From assembly GCA_039978075.1 (NCBI GenBank), contig JBDWCA010000002.1, positions 744,001-808,000 on the forward strand: a stretch of DNA of 64,000 nt, in the 5' to 3' direction. Made by a program: the position numbers and the translations under genes. How positions within the stretch are numbered: position 1 is the stretch's first letter; each line of letters begins with the position of its first letter. Below, piece after piece: positions 17,245-25,672 of this stretch. This stretch comes from Anderseniella sp039978075. GTDB taxonomy: Bacteria; Pseudomonadota; Alphaproteobacteria; Rhizobiales; Aestuariivirgaceae. The notes under the pieces were generated by a model that saw only the letters and a list, made by a program, of their open reading frames with translations, did not search any database and was not told the DNA's origin.

Positions 17245-17865
17245 ATGTCAGAGGGACCGAACAATGATATTCGGAGTAAACGGCGTCCACGGCTGAACAT
17301 TTCTGAAGCTGTTGAGCTTCTAATCGTTATAGCTTTGGGTTTCAGCTTCTTTCAATTATCGATGTCCGATAGATTGCTGCAGTTGCTAACAAATTTATTT
17401 GTTGCGACATCGGTACTGAACTTTTGGTTAACGACACGTGTGAGCTTTGCCGTGTATTCGGCTAAGGTTTTCTTAGTCGATATTTTTAGTATCGCAATCT
17501 TATTTGGGATGATCGTGCAGGCCGGAGTGAGCGGCGACGGTATCTATCCCCCACCTGTTTTTTGGCTACTTGTTGCTGCGTTGGAAGCTTCGTATGCGCT
17601 TTGGGATGTTCTTTTGGCAGGAACCGCCACGCACTCGACTGCAAAGAAAACATTTAGGCTTTGGACTGCACTAAGCATAATCGCGGTATTGGGATGTGTT
17701 GCAGCATTCGTACTGGGGTTACCGAGTTTTGCTGAATTTGGATACGACGGCATTACTCACATCGTTGGATTTTCATCTCTGGCATATATTTTCGTGATGA
17801 ACGTTGTATGGAATGCGCAACTCTTCCTTACCAACAAGGCAACAAATGATCGAGATTTGATCTAG
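17245..17865 (+). CDS. integral membrane protein, last gene of the radical SAM operon
   Basis: The 206-aa protein has about five hydrophobic segments (for example AVELLIVIALGFSFFQL, FLVDIFSIAILFGMIVQAG, FWLLVAALEASYALW, ALSIIAVLGCVAAFVLGL and a C-terminal one). It starts three bases after the radical SAM stop. It could export the product, give immunity or help sense the signal; no transporter family is recognised. Its stop touches the remains of an integrase gene on the other strand. Confidence 0.8.
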   Translation: MSEGPNNDIRSKRRPRLNISEAVELLIVIALGFSFFQLSMSDRLLQLLTNLFVATSVLNFWLTTRVSFAVYSAKVFLVDIFSIAILFGMIVQAGVSGDGIYPPPVFWLLVAALEASYALWDVLLAGTATHSTAKKTFRLWTALSIIAVLGCVAAFVLGLPSFAEFGYDGITHIVGFSSLAYIFVMNVVWNAQLFLTNKATNDRDLI

Positions 17866-18080
17866 CCCTTTGTCAACAAATAAAGTTTGCAAGCACGGAC
17901 CTTCAAAAGCGGATTCTCCAGTTCATTGGCCGTGACGCCGAATGATTTATTGTCAGCCAGTCGCAGCACCCATTTGCCTGCCTGCTAACTTCGCTTTACA
18001 AGCCATAGTCCTTGGCCATCAGCATATTTGCCAGCTGCCAAGCCTTTGGCCTTCATCGAATTGAGTGTGTTGTAGATCAC
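17862..18080 (-). pseudogene. remnant of a tyrosine integrase N-terminus
   Basis: On the minus strand a 73-codon frame contains GKYADGQGLWLVKRS, an in-frame TAG, then QAGKWVLRLAD and a tail ending in TAG. This is the arm-binding N-terminus of many alphaproteobacterial phage-type integrases (GKYADG-GLWL, then KWVLR). The internal stop, missing catalytic domain and unrelated tail show it is dead. It marks an earlier integration event next to tRNA-Phe and sits beside the intact integrase. Confidence 0.65.
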
Positions 18081-18081
18081 A

Positions 18082-18138
18082 GGTCCACCTTTTTCGGCCC
18101 ACCCTTTGGCCCACCTTTTGACATGCAAAGGGTGGACC
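18082..18138. repeat. repeat cluster GGyCCACC(C)TTT, three direct and one inverted
   Basis: GGTCCACCTTT (18082), GGCCCACCCTTT (18096) and GGCCCACCTTTT (18108) are direct repeats, and AAAGGGTGGACC (18127) is the inverted form. Spacing is 12-14 bases. Clusters of this kind beside integrase genes are often arm-type binding sites for the recombinase; that role is inferred. Confidence 0.55.
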
Positions 18139-18223
18139 AGCTATGTTCATCTAAGAGTAAACAGTTGAATAACTATCTGCAATTAAATCAATATTATGTG
18201 CCGCGATGAAAAGCAGTGGAGCT

Positions 18224-18250
18224 GTAGTTCAATGCCTCTCCTGGGCACCA
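18224..18250 (+). repeat. degenerate inverted copy of the tRNA-Phe 3' end (att-like)
   Basis: These 27 bases match the T-arm and acceptor 3' end of tRNA-Phe (19641-19615, minus strand) at 22 of 27 positions, including CTCCTGGGCACCA against CCCCTGGGCACCA. The copy is inverted relative to the tRNA, so it is not a simple attL/attR pair; it may come from an inversion or from a second element. It ends two bases before the integrase stop. Confidence 0.55.
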
Positions 18251-18251
18251 A

Positions 18252-19451
18252 CTAAATTTGTCGCCCAGAATGTTTGCGGAAATTGTTGAGTAGATCGGCC
18301 CATTTCTGCATCAACAACACCCTTTTCTCCCAATAGGTTGCACGATTATAGGCGCGACGAACACTATTGTTGTCTTGATGCGCCAGCACCGCTTCAACAA
18401 CATCCGGATCATAGCCACGTGAATTGAGAATGGTACTTACGGTCGCGCGAAAGCCGTGCGCCGTCACTTCTTCCTTAGTGTACCCCATTCGACGCAGCGC
18501 GGAATTAAAGGCATTTTCAGACAAGGGCCGGTGTATCGAACGGATTGAGGGAAACACTAAATCTCCACCTTCTGAAAGTGGCCATACATCTTTCAGAACA
18601 GCCAAGGCTTGTTTGGATAGTGGCACATCGTGCCGTTGCCGCATCTTCATGCGTTCAGCGGGAATGCTCCACACTGCCTTCTTCAGATCAAATTCAGAAC
18701 GAACGGCACCGCGAACTTCACCTGGGCGAACACATGTCAGGATCAAAAGTTTCAATGCTGCAGTGATAGTGGGCCAGCCGTCATAGCCATCAATATCACA
18801 TAGCAGTATCCCGAACTTGCGTTCGTCAGTGATCGCGGCGCGGCCTGTCGTCTTTGGGGTCAAGAGGGCACCGTGAAGTGGGACGGTTGGATTGGTATCT
18901 GCCCGTAGGGTCACAATTGCCAACTTAAACACACTGCTAATAGTGCCCCGCAATCGGCGTGCCGTTTCGCGCCTTCCGCTCTTCTCCACTCGCTTTAGCA
19001 GGTCCAGTATTTCCGCTGGATGGATATCCTTGATAGGCCGCTTTGTAAGCGGTGCAGCGAGGTCTTTGAGCAGCCATGTCGTTTTTGTAATTGTGGCTTT
19101 GGCCGCGCCATTGGCGCTCATGTTCTCAATGTACTCATCGGCAATCAGTCCAAAGGTCTGACGCGCAGCGGTATCTGCGGCTATTTTGTCCAACTTCCGC
19201 CGGGCAGATGGGTCCTGACCTTCTACCAAGAGTTTCTTGGCGTCATCACGTTTTCGGCGGGCGTCAGCAAGTGTCACAATCGGGTATTTGCCAAATGACA
19301 GGATGTTCTCTTTGTTCTGGAAGCGATATCGCAGCTGCCACAGCTTCGAGCCGTTTGGACGGATCAACAAATTCAGGCCATCGCCATCCGTTAGCCGATA
19401 GGCTTTGTCCTTTGGTTTAGCTTTGCGAATCGTAAATTCTGACAGGCTCAT
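18252..19451 (-). CDS. tyrosine-type site-specific integrase (P4-like)
   Basis: The 399-aa integrase has an N-terminal DUF4102 arm-binding domain (FTIRKAKPKDKAYRLTDGDG, GKYPIVTLADARRKRD), a core-binding domain and the catalytic set: Arg in CVRPGEVRG, HGFR box, LAHQDNNSVRRAYNRATY with the Tyr nucleophile. It reads away from tRNA-Phe and lies between that tRNA and the island cargo, the normal position for an integrase that targets this tRNA. It appears intact. Inverted repeats lie directly upstream. Confidence 0.95.
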   Translation of the reverse strand: MSLSEFTIRKAKPKDKAYRLTDGDGLNLLIRPNGSKLWQLRYRFQNKENILSFGKYPIVTLADARRKRDDAKKLLVEGQDPSARRKLDKIAADTAARQTFGLIADEYIENMSANGAAKATITKTTWLLKDLAAPLTKRPIKDIHPAEILDLLKRVEKSGRRETARRLRGTISSVFKLAIVTLRADTNPTVPLHGALLTPKTTGRAAITDERKFGILLCDIDGYDGWPTITAALKLLILTCVRPGEVRGAVRSEFDLKKAVWSIPAERMKMRQRHDVPLSKQALAVLKDVWPLSEGGDLVFPSIRSIHRPLSENAFNSALRRMGYTKEEVTAHGFRATVSTILNSRGYDPDVVEAVLAHQDNNSVRRAYNRATYWEKRVLLMQKWADLLNNFRKHSGRQI

Positions 19452-19452
19452 T

Positions 19453-19500
19453 GTGGGTAAAGCTTTGCGGGTAAATTGCTATTACCCGCATCCTTACCCA
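19453..19500. promoter_or_regulatory. nested inverted repeats upstream of the integrase
   Basis: The arms TGCGGGTAA (19466-19474) and TTACCCGCA (19482-19490) are perfect complements with a 7-base spacer; a second, outer pair (GTGGGTAA near 19453 and TTACCCA near 19494) flanks them. The set covers the probable integrase promoter and could be a site for an excisionase or for the integrase itself. Confidence 0.5.
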
Positions 19501-19614
19501 TATTTACTCGTGAAACAAGGGTCATCTATGTTCCGATATGAGCATGACATGTCACATAAACTGCTGAAAATAGGCGATTTTTGAAGTGCTATGTTATGTC
19601 ATGAGGAGGGGTAA

Positions 19615-19690
19615 TGGTGCCCAGGGGCGGAATCGAACCACCGACACGCGGATTTTCAATCCGCTGCTCTACCAACTGAGCTACCTGGGC
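19615..19690 (-). tRNA. tRNA-Phe (GAA)
   Basis: This is a 76-base cloverleaf with encoded CCA. The acceptor stem is GCCCAGG/CCTGGGC, and the anticodon loop TTGAAAA gives GAA. It ends the murA-hisD-maf-yacG gene block as in many Rhizobiales and is the insertion target of the island. Confidence 0.97.
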
Positions 19691-19825
19691 ATACCGGGCG
19701 GCACGAAGAATCTCTTATGCGACCGCAGCGGTTTATAGGTGATCGTCCGGCACCTGTCCAGCGTCAACCACCATACATCGTGACGGTTTTCTTAAGCCTT
19801 AATACTCGGCTGCCCGGCGCGCGCC

Positions 19826-20080
19826 TCAGCTGCTCTCGCCGCCATCGTCGCGCTTGGGCGACAGGGTCTCTCCGGTCTCGTCAAAATCAGGCGCATCGGT
19901 GGCCGGAATGGCGTACTGGCCGCCCAGCCAGCGGTGCAGGTCGACGTCGGCGCACCGGGCTGAACAAAACGGATGATATTTCTGTTTCGACGGTTGCTGG
20001 CACAGCGGACACGGACGCCTGGTGCGCAACCTTATCGGTGGTTCCGGTTTCCTGCCGCCCGGGCCTTGTGCATCGCTCAT
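19826..20080 (-). CDS. yacG: DNA gyrase inhibitor YacG-like zinc protein
   Basis: The 84-aa protein starts at the ATG beginning MSDAQGPGG. The treble-clef zinc motif CPLCQQ and CSARCADVDLHRWLGGQY is the YacG signature. YacG binds GyrB and inhibits gyrase in E. coli. It follows maf with a one-base gap. An acidic, serine-containing tail (about residues 60-84) lies past the zinc finger. Confidence 0.9.
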   Translation of the reverse strand: MSDAQGPGGRKPEPPIRLRTRRPCPLCQQPSKQKYHPFCSARCADVDLHRWLGGQYAIPATDAPDFDETGETLSPKRDDGGESS

Positions 20081-20081
20081 A

Positions 20082-20708
20082 TCAGGTCTCCGTAACCCAC
20101 TTTCCGTAAATCGGATATCCGCCGGCCTGCAGCATCTGCGCGGTTTCATGCAGCGGCAGGCCGACAACGCCCGTGTACGACCCGCTCATCCAGCGCACAA
20201 ACGCCGCCGCTTTACCCTGGATGGCATAACCGCCGGCCTTGCCGCGCCATTCATCGCTCATCAGATAGGCATCCATGTCCGGCCGCATCAACCGCTTGAA
20301 GCGAACCTTGGTGTCGACCACCCTGGAGCGTTCGCGCCCGTCCGGCGACACCACCGCAATGGTGGTAAACACCCGGTGCGAGCGCCCCGACAGCAGTCTC
20401 AGCGCATCGCGCGCCTCATCGGTTGACTGTGGCTTGTCGATCACCCGCCGGCCGACGCTGACCACCGTATCAGCGGCCAGAATAAAGACGTTTTCGCCCA
20501 GATTACGCACCAGTGGTGCCGCGCGCGCGGCCTGGGCCTTCTCGCGCGCCAGCCGCAGCGACAGCGCTCTGGGCGATTCACGCTTGCGCCGTGTTTCGTC
20601 AATATCCACCGGGTTGAGCAGATCGGGATAAATGCCCACCTGTTCAATCAGTGCCAGCCTGCGCGGCGACGAGCTGGCCAGTACCAGCTTTGCATCGGTA
20701 ATCGACAT
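20082..20708 (-). CDS. maf: Maf-family nucleotide pyrophosphatase
   Basis: The 208-aa protein has the family's start (LVLASSSPRRLALIEQVG) and the central DTVVSVGRRVIDKPQSTDEARD stretch with the catalytic Asp. Maf proteins hydrolyse non-canonical nucleoside triphosphates and are linked to cell-division control. It lies between the low-MW phosphatase and yacG. In many Rhizobiales infA lies just upstream; here only a 93-bp gap is seen. Confidence 0.93.
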   Translation of the reverse strand: MSITDAKLVLASSSPRRLALIEQVGIYPDLLNPVDIDETRRKRESPRALSLRLAREKAQAARAAPLVRNLGENVFILAADTVVSVGRRVIDKPQSTDEARDALRLLSGRSHRVFTTIAVVSPDGRERSRVVDTKVRFKRLMRPDMDAYLMSDEWRGKAGGYAIQGKAAAFVRWMSGSYTGVVGLPLHETAQMLQAGGYPIYGKWVTET

Positions 20709-20801
20709 GTCGGTGAGCCTTTTGAACCCTCATTCTAGATTGACGCGTATGTGCTACGGATTCTGGGTAATTGTCCAGCACCTCAGAGTTCTTCCGCGAT
20801 G

Positions 20802-21251
20802 TTACCTCACTTTTGGCAGGCCGGTATCGCCGAACCGGTCGCGCATCCGCTTGATCAGATGGTCGCGGCAGGTGCGGTAGGCATCCAGCACCTGCTCGCG
20901 ACTGCCCATTTCCAAAGACGGGTCCATGGTAGGCCAGTAAACTACGTCAATGGCCATTGTGCGGGTCAGTTCCATGGCCTTGTGATGGGCTTCGGGAGAC
21001 ATGGATACAACCAGGTCAAAACTGGAATCGACAAGATCGTCGAACGACTTGGCCTTGTGTTTGGAAATATCGACACCGATTTCGTCCAGAACCTCGACAA
21101 TGAAGTCGTTGCGTTCTGTAGGACGCACCCCGCAACTGTCCACAAACACCCGGTGGCCGTAGTAATACTTCATGATCCCTTCGGCCATGGGCGAGCGGAT
21201 GGCATTGTGCGAGCAGCAAAACAGCACAGCACCTGGCAGATCCGCGCTCAT
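20802..21251 (-). CDS. low-molecular-weight phosphotyrosine phosphatase/arsenate reductase-like protein
   Basis: The 149-aa protein has the P-loop CSHNAIRS (CX5RS) at residues 14-21 and a late DP acidic loop (YWPTMDPSLE). The family dephosphorylates protein tyrosine or reduces arsenate; arsenate reduction normally needs extra Cys residues, and only weak candidates are present. The gene is part of the conserved hisD block, so a housekeeping phosphatase role is likelier. Confidence 0.88.
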   Translation of the reverse strand: MSADLPGAVLFCCSHNAIRSPMAEGIMKYYYGHRVFVDSCGVRPTERNDFIVEVLDEIGVDISKHKAKSFDDLVDSSFDLVVSMSPEAHHKAMELTRTMAIDVVYWPTMDPSLEMGSREQVLDAYRTCRDHLIKRMRDRFGDTGLPKVR

Positions 21252-21270
21252 GTGGCTGAGGCCCTCATCC

Positions 21271-21747
21271 TCAGCCGCGCCAGTGCAGCACGCACACCAG
21301 CGTGAACAATCGCCGAGCTGTGTCGAAGTCCACGGTAATCTTGCCGTCCAGCCGGTCCATCAGCACCTGGCTGCCTTCGTTGTGCAGACCGCGCCGGGCC
21401 ATGTCGATGGTTTCAATTTGGCTCGGCGTGGCAGTACGAATGGCCTGGTAGTAGCTTTCACAGATGCCGTAATAGTCCTTGACGATGCGCCGCAGCGGCG
21501 ACAGCGCCAGCGCAATCACACTTAACGTGTCACCGGCTTCGCTGCACACATTGAACACCAGCTTGGTGCCGTCGATAGACAGGTTGAGGGAATAGGGACC
21601 GTCCGGTTTGCCTACGACGTGAAATGAGTTGCACTCGATCAGATCGTAGATCGCCACTTTTCGCTCGTGGTCCACGTCGGCAGAGAAGGTCTTGGACAGC
21701 GTATTGTCCAGGTTGACGGCGACCAGTTTGTTGTTGTCGGTGTCCAT
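21271..21747 (-). CDS. UPF0262 family protein
   Basis: The protein is 158 aa from the ATG starting MDTDNNKLVAVNLD; an upstream in-frame ATG at 21801 would add 18 residues. Central motifs ERKVAIYDLIECNSF and LSPLRRIVKDYYGICESYYQAI match the UPF0262 family, found beside hisD in alphaproteobacteria. The function is unknown. It lies 63 bases after hisD on the same strand. Confidence 0.88.
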   Translation of the reverse strand: MDTDNNKLVAVNLDNTLSKTFSADVDHERKVAIYDLIECNSFHVVGKPDGPYSLNLSIDGTKLVFNVCSEAGDTLSVIALALSPLRRIVKDYYGICESYYQAIRTATPSQIETIDMARRGLHNEGSQVLMDRLDGKITVDFDTARRLFTLVCVLHWRG

Positions 21748-21810
21748 GTCCCGGGCTTCCAGAGCGTTTGTCGTACTAAATGCCGTATTCGCTTCGCACA
21801 AGTTGCGGGG

Positions 21811-23106
21811 TCAGGGCAAGTTCAACCGCATGGCAACCGAACGTGCATGGGCTTCCAGCCCTTCTGCACGCCCGATTGTGATGGCATCCGGACCAATGGC
21901 GCGCAGCGCATCTGCACTGCATTTCAAAATTGAGGTGCGCTTCATGAAGTCCAGCACATTGAGCCCGGAAGAGTACCGTGCACTGCGTGCTGTCGGCAGC
22001 ACGTGATTGGGGCCTCCGACATAATCGCCAACCGCTTCCGGCGTAAACGCGCCCAGGAATATGGCGCCGGCATTGTGCACGGAAGCGGCAATCTCGTCCT
22101 CGTTCCGGCACACGATCTCCAGATGTTCCGGTGCCAGCCGGTCGACCAGCGGCACGGCGTCCATAAGGTTATCGACAGTGATGATGCAACCGAACTCACG
22201 CCAGCTTGCCCCGGCAATGTCCGCCTTGGGCAAGGTGGCAAGCTGCGCCTCAACCGCCTGCGCTACCTCGCGCGCCAGTTGCTCTGAGTCGCATATCAGG
22301 ATCGACTGGGCCGACGGATCATGTTCTGCCTGCGCCAGAAGGTCAGCGGCAATCCAGCCGGCATTGGCGCTTGCATCGGCCATCACCAATACTTCCGAAG
22401 GCCCGGCAATCATGTCGATGCCGACGGTGCCGAACACCTGCCGTTTGGCCGCTGCAACAAAGGCGTTGCCGGGGCCGACGATTTTGGCGACCGGCTCGAT
22501 GGTTTCAGTGCCAAAGGCAAGCGCTGCAATGGCCTGCGCGCCGCCAATGGTGTGGACCTCGGTGACACCGGCAATGCGCGCTGCCGCGATCACCTGTGCG
22601 TTGATGACACCCTTTGGCGTCGGCACCACCATGACCAGACGGTCAACGCCTGCCACGTGCGCCGGGATAGCGTTCATCAGCACCGAAGACGGATAGGCGG
22701 CAAGCCCGCCCGGCACATAGAGCCCGGCTGCCTGGACCGCGCTCCAGCGGTGGCCAAGCTCGACACCTGATGCATCCGTGTAGCGTTCACCGGCCGGCAC
22801 CTGGCGCTCGTGGTAGGCATGGATGCGCGCTGCTGCCCGCTCGAGTGCGGCCAGAATATCAGCCGGGCACTTGTCGGCTTCCTGCCCGATCTGATCCGCC
22901 GTCATGCGGGCGCCGCTTGCAGCCAGATCAAATCCGTCGAACTGTTTCGTATAGTCGCGCACGGCCGCGTCGCCACGGGCTTTGACATCGGCGAGAATAC
23001 TGCTGACGGCATCATTGACGTCTGCAGCCTGTTCGCGCTTGTCACCCAGCAGCATGGCAAAGTCAGCCTCGAACCCGGCATCATTGATATTCAACCGGCG
23101 TGTCAT
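21811..23106 (-). CDS. hisD: histidinol dehydrogenase
   Basis: The 431-aa enzyme catalyses the last two steps of histidine synthesis (L-histidinol to L-histidine, NAD, zinc). Motifs: AGPSEVLVMADASANAGWIAADLLAQAEHDP, EHLEI, and GPNHVLPTARSARYSSGLNV near the C-terminus. Length is normal. Its start overlaps the DUF2948 stop (ATGA), so the two are translated together. Confidence 0.97.
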   Translation of the reverse strand: MTRRLNINDAGFEADFAMLLGDKREQAADVNDAVSSILADVKARGDAAVRDYTKQFDGFDLAASGARMTADQIGQEADKCPADILAALERAAARIHAYHERQVPAGERYTDASGVELGHRWSAVQAAGLYVPGGLAAYPSSVLMNAIPAHVAGVDRLVMVVPTPKGVINAQVIAAARIAGVTEVHTIGGAQAIAALAFGTETIEPVAKIVGPGNAFVAAAKRQVFGTVGIDMIAGPSEVLVMADASANAGWIAADLLAQAEHDPSAQSILICDSEQLAREVAQAVEAQLATLPKADIAGASWREFGCIITVDNLMDAVPLVDRLAPEHLEIVCRNEDEIAASVHNAGAIFLGAFTPEAVGDYVGGPNHVLPTARSARYSSGLNVLDFMKRTSILKCSADALRAIGPDAITIGRAEGLEAHARSVAMRLNLP

Positions 23107-23567
23107 TTAGTTGCGTCCTCTGCGTCGGGTCCGGCGTCATGATCCGGTCGCGCGCGCGCCGGCCAGGCTGCACTCAGGTCAGCCATCGCCACTTCAATAC
23201 ACTCAACCTCGATACGTACAGCACCTCCGCCTGCAAACGACAGTTCGATGGTGCCTTCCGGTGCCTCTTCGCCTGCAATGAATGTCATGGCAAGCAGGGA
23301 GACAATTGCCGTCTTGTCGCTCATGACGATGTTGCGCGCGCTCACGCGGCGAACCCTGGATATCTGCACCCCGCACAGCCGGCGCTCGCCGGCGCCGCCC
23401 TTGTTGCCAAAATGAACATAGCGATTGGCCACAATCGACAGCTTGGCGGCGTTCTTCATCCAGCGAAGATCACCCACCGGCAATACGGCGTCCTGCAAGT
23501 GGGCAGAAATGACGGCCAGATCTTCTTCGTCCAGCGCCGCAATTTTTATAGCGGGAGTGTCGCCCAT
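23103..23567 (-). CDS. DUF2948 family protein
   Basis: The 154-aa protein begins MGDTPAIKIAALDEEDLAVISAHLQDAV, the typical DUF2948 start. It is always found between murA and hisD in related genomes as far as I know. The function is unknown. It ends with an acidic and basic tail (RARPDHDAGPDAED). It overlaps hisD by four bases. Confidence 0.9.
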   Translation of the reverse strand: MGDTPAIKIAALDEEDLAVISAHLQDAVLPVGDLRWMKNAAKLSIVANRYVHFGNKGGAGERRLCGVQISRVRRVSARNIVMSDKTAIVSLLAMTFIAGEEAPEGTIELSFAGGGAVRIEVECIEVAMADLSAAWPARARPDHDAGPDAEDATK

Positions 23568-23682
23568 CTTGTTTGTTGCTTCTTTCCTTCAGCCCTCGGG
23601 AATAGGGAATGTCTATAGCATGTTGCGCGGAAAGTGGGAGTGGTTTTGCAAACCAGAACGCAAAGGGGATCAAGAAGACGAT

Positions 23683-24972
23683 TTAGTCGGAGATGCGCGA
23701 GATATCCGCACCACATGCACTGAGCTTGTCTTCCAGTGTTTCGAAACCGCGATCCAGGTGATAGACGCGGTGCAGCATGCTTTCACCTTCTGCCGCCAGT
23801 GCCGCGATTACCAGCGACACGGATGCGCGAAGGTCGGTTGCCATAACTTCGGCGCCATGCAACTGGTCCACGCCGGTGACGGTTGCGGTATCGCCGCTGA
23901 GCGAAATGTCGGCGCCCAGGCGGGCCAGTTCCTGTACATGCATGAACCGGTTTTCGAAAATTGTCTCGCGAATGACGGACGTACCGCCAGCCCGCGTCAT
24001 CAGCGCCATGAACTGCGCCTGAAGGTCGGTCGGAAAGCCGGGATATGGCTGGGTTTCCACATCAACCGGTTTCAGGCCATTGCCGTTGCGCCTGATCCGC
24101 ATGCCGTTGTCTTCGATATCGATCGTGGCGCCGGCCTGTTCCAGCACTGAAATCATGCTGGCCAGATTGTCCGGGCGCCCGCCGCGCAGCGTCACGTCGC
24201 CGCCGGTCATGGCCACCGCCATGGCATAGGTGCCGGTTTCAATCCGGTCAGCCAGCACCTCGTGCGTGGCACCATGCAGTTCATCGACGCCCTGAATGGT
24301 CAGGGTCGAGGTCCCGATACCATCGATTTTGGCACCCATCTTGACCAGGCATTCGGCAACATCGATGACTTCCGGCTCGCGTGCGGCATTCTCGATCACC
24401 GTCTCGCCTTTAGCCAGCGTGGCAGCCATCATGGCGGTGTGGGTCGCGCCGACAGAAACCATGGGGAAAGTGATCCTGTTGCCTGTCAGGCCACCGGGTG
24501 CCGTGGCCACCACATAGCCGTTTTCGATTTCAAGTTCAGCGCCCAGCTCGCGCAGAGCCATCAGATAGAAATCAACCGGCCTGGTACCGATGGCACAGCC
24601 GCCCGGAAGCGATACCCTTGTGTCGTGAAAGCGCGCCAGCAATGGTCCGAGAACCCAGAAGCTGGCCCGCATCTTGGACACCAGATTATAGGGCGCCGTG
24701 GTGTCGACAATTTCAGCGGCGGTAAAATGAACGGTTTCACCAGCCTGGTTGTTCTGGCCGGCGCGCTTGCCGTCGGTGCGCTGGTCAACGCCGTGATTGT
24801 GCAGGATGCGCTTGAGCAATTGCACGTCGGCCAGCCGGGGCAGGTTTTTCAGCGTCAGTGTATCGGCAGTCAAAAGACTGGCAATCATCAGCGGCAAGGC
24901 AGCATTTTTCGCACCCGAAATCGGGATTTCGCCATTCAATTCGTTACCGCCGCCGATTCTGATCCGGTCCAT
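23683..24972 (-). CDS. murA: UDP-N-acetylglucosamine 1-carboxyvinyltransferase
   Basis: The 429-aa enzyme adds enolpyruvate to UDP-GlcNAc, the first committed step of peptidoglycan synthesis. The start MDRIRIGGGNELNGEIPISGAKNAALPLM and the active-site Cys region SLPGGCAIGTRPVD (about Cys126) are intact; the Cys also makes it fosfomycin-sensitive in principle. Length is standard. It leads the conserved block. Confidence 0.97.
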   Translation of the reverse strand: MDRIRIGGGNELNGEIPISGAKNAALPLMIASLLTADTLTLKNLPRLADVQLLKRILHNHGVDQRTDGKRAGQNNQAGETVHFTAAEIVDTTAPYNLVSKMRASFWVLGPLLARFHDTRVSLPGGCAIGTRPVDFYLMALRELGAELEIENGYVVATAPGGLTGNRITFPMVSVGATHTAMMAATLAKGETVIENAAREPEVIDVAECLVKMGAKIDGIGTSTLTIQGVDELHGATHEVLADRIETGTYAMAVAMTGGDVTLRGGRPDNLASMISVLEQAGATIDIEDNGMRIRRNGNGLKPVDVETQPYPGFPTDLQAQFMALMTRAGGTSVIRETIFENRFMHVQELARLGADISLSGDTATVTGVDQLHGAEVMATDLRASVSLVIAALAAEGESMLHRVYHLDRGFETLEDKLSACGADISRISD

Positions 24973-25101
24973 GCTCTGTTCGTGCCTTTTTGGTACAATG
25001 TGGAAAGTATGCTGCGATAGTGCCGCTTTGTGGCGCTTTCATGCACCTAAAGTGCCAGCTCGGGCAAGGGGACATGTAACATAACGAAATATGATTTATT
25101 T

Positions 25102-25245
25102 TCAGTCCTTTGCCTTCCCGGATTTGTTTTTTCCATCGCCGGTTGCAGACGCTTTGCTGCGGGACTGCTGCTTGCGCCGGGCGAGATTGCGCCTGAGCGC
25201 GTCGGCGAGGCGTTTTTCACGTTCTGAAGCTGTCTCACCGGCCAT
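25102..25245 (-). CDS. small basic protein (47 aa), conserved upstream of murA
   Basis: The frame reads MAGETASEREKRLADALRRN then a Lys/Arg/Ser-rich tail. It is very basic, with no hydrophobic segment, so a nucleic-acid-binding or ribosome-associated role is possible. Small ORFs of this kind are known upstream of murA in related genomes. A different, longer frame on the same strand is not used because its composition is not protein-like. Confidence 0.6.
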   Translation of the reverse strand: MAGETASEREKRLADALRRNLARRKQQSRSKASATGDGKNKSGKAKD

Positions 25246-25392
25246 GCCTTAAACCGCTTCCCGTTTAGCAATTATTGAACCTTCATAATGTAGGCTCCAG
25301 CCAACTAATTGTCATGCAGGTTCAATCATGCTTGCACAGTTTCAGTTGCTGTGGCATTACGCCTGCCATATCGCCGGGTCCCGCCCGATCAT

Positions 25393-25467
<75 letters not shown>

Positions 25468-25560
25468 GATCTTGCCTGGAAAGTTATTCTTTAAATTTTA
25501 CCAGCAACCAGCTGCTGTTCCTGTGCGGGTGGTGGTTAAGTGCATTTCGGGCATATTTCT

Positions 25561-25580
25561 GTTCTGTTCTGTTCTGTTCT
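25561..25580. repeat. GTTCT pentanucleotide tandem repeat, four copies
   Basis: Four perfect GTTCT units, with TCT before and GCTTC after as imperfect ends. It lies in the 268-bp gap between tRNA-Thr and the first small repeat cassette, outside any gene I can support. Slippage could vary its length. Confidence 0.7.
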
Positions 25581-25672
25581 GCTTCCGCCAGCATGTTCTG
25601 TCCGTGATGCACTTTGAGCAGGACGTAAGGTAAACCGCCAACTGCCGGAAATATATACTGTTTTTCGCCAAT

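Noticed and set aside
24262..25020. 252-aa plus-strand frame opposite murA
   Set aside because: Antisense to an intact essential gene; no ribosome-binding site or domain.
25047..25271. 74-aa minus-strand frame upstream of murA
   Set aside because: Another frame on the same strand (25102-25245) gives a much more credible small basic protein.
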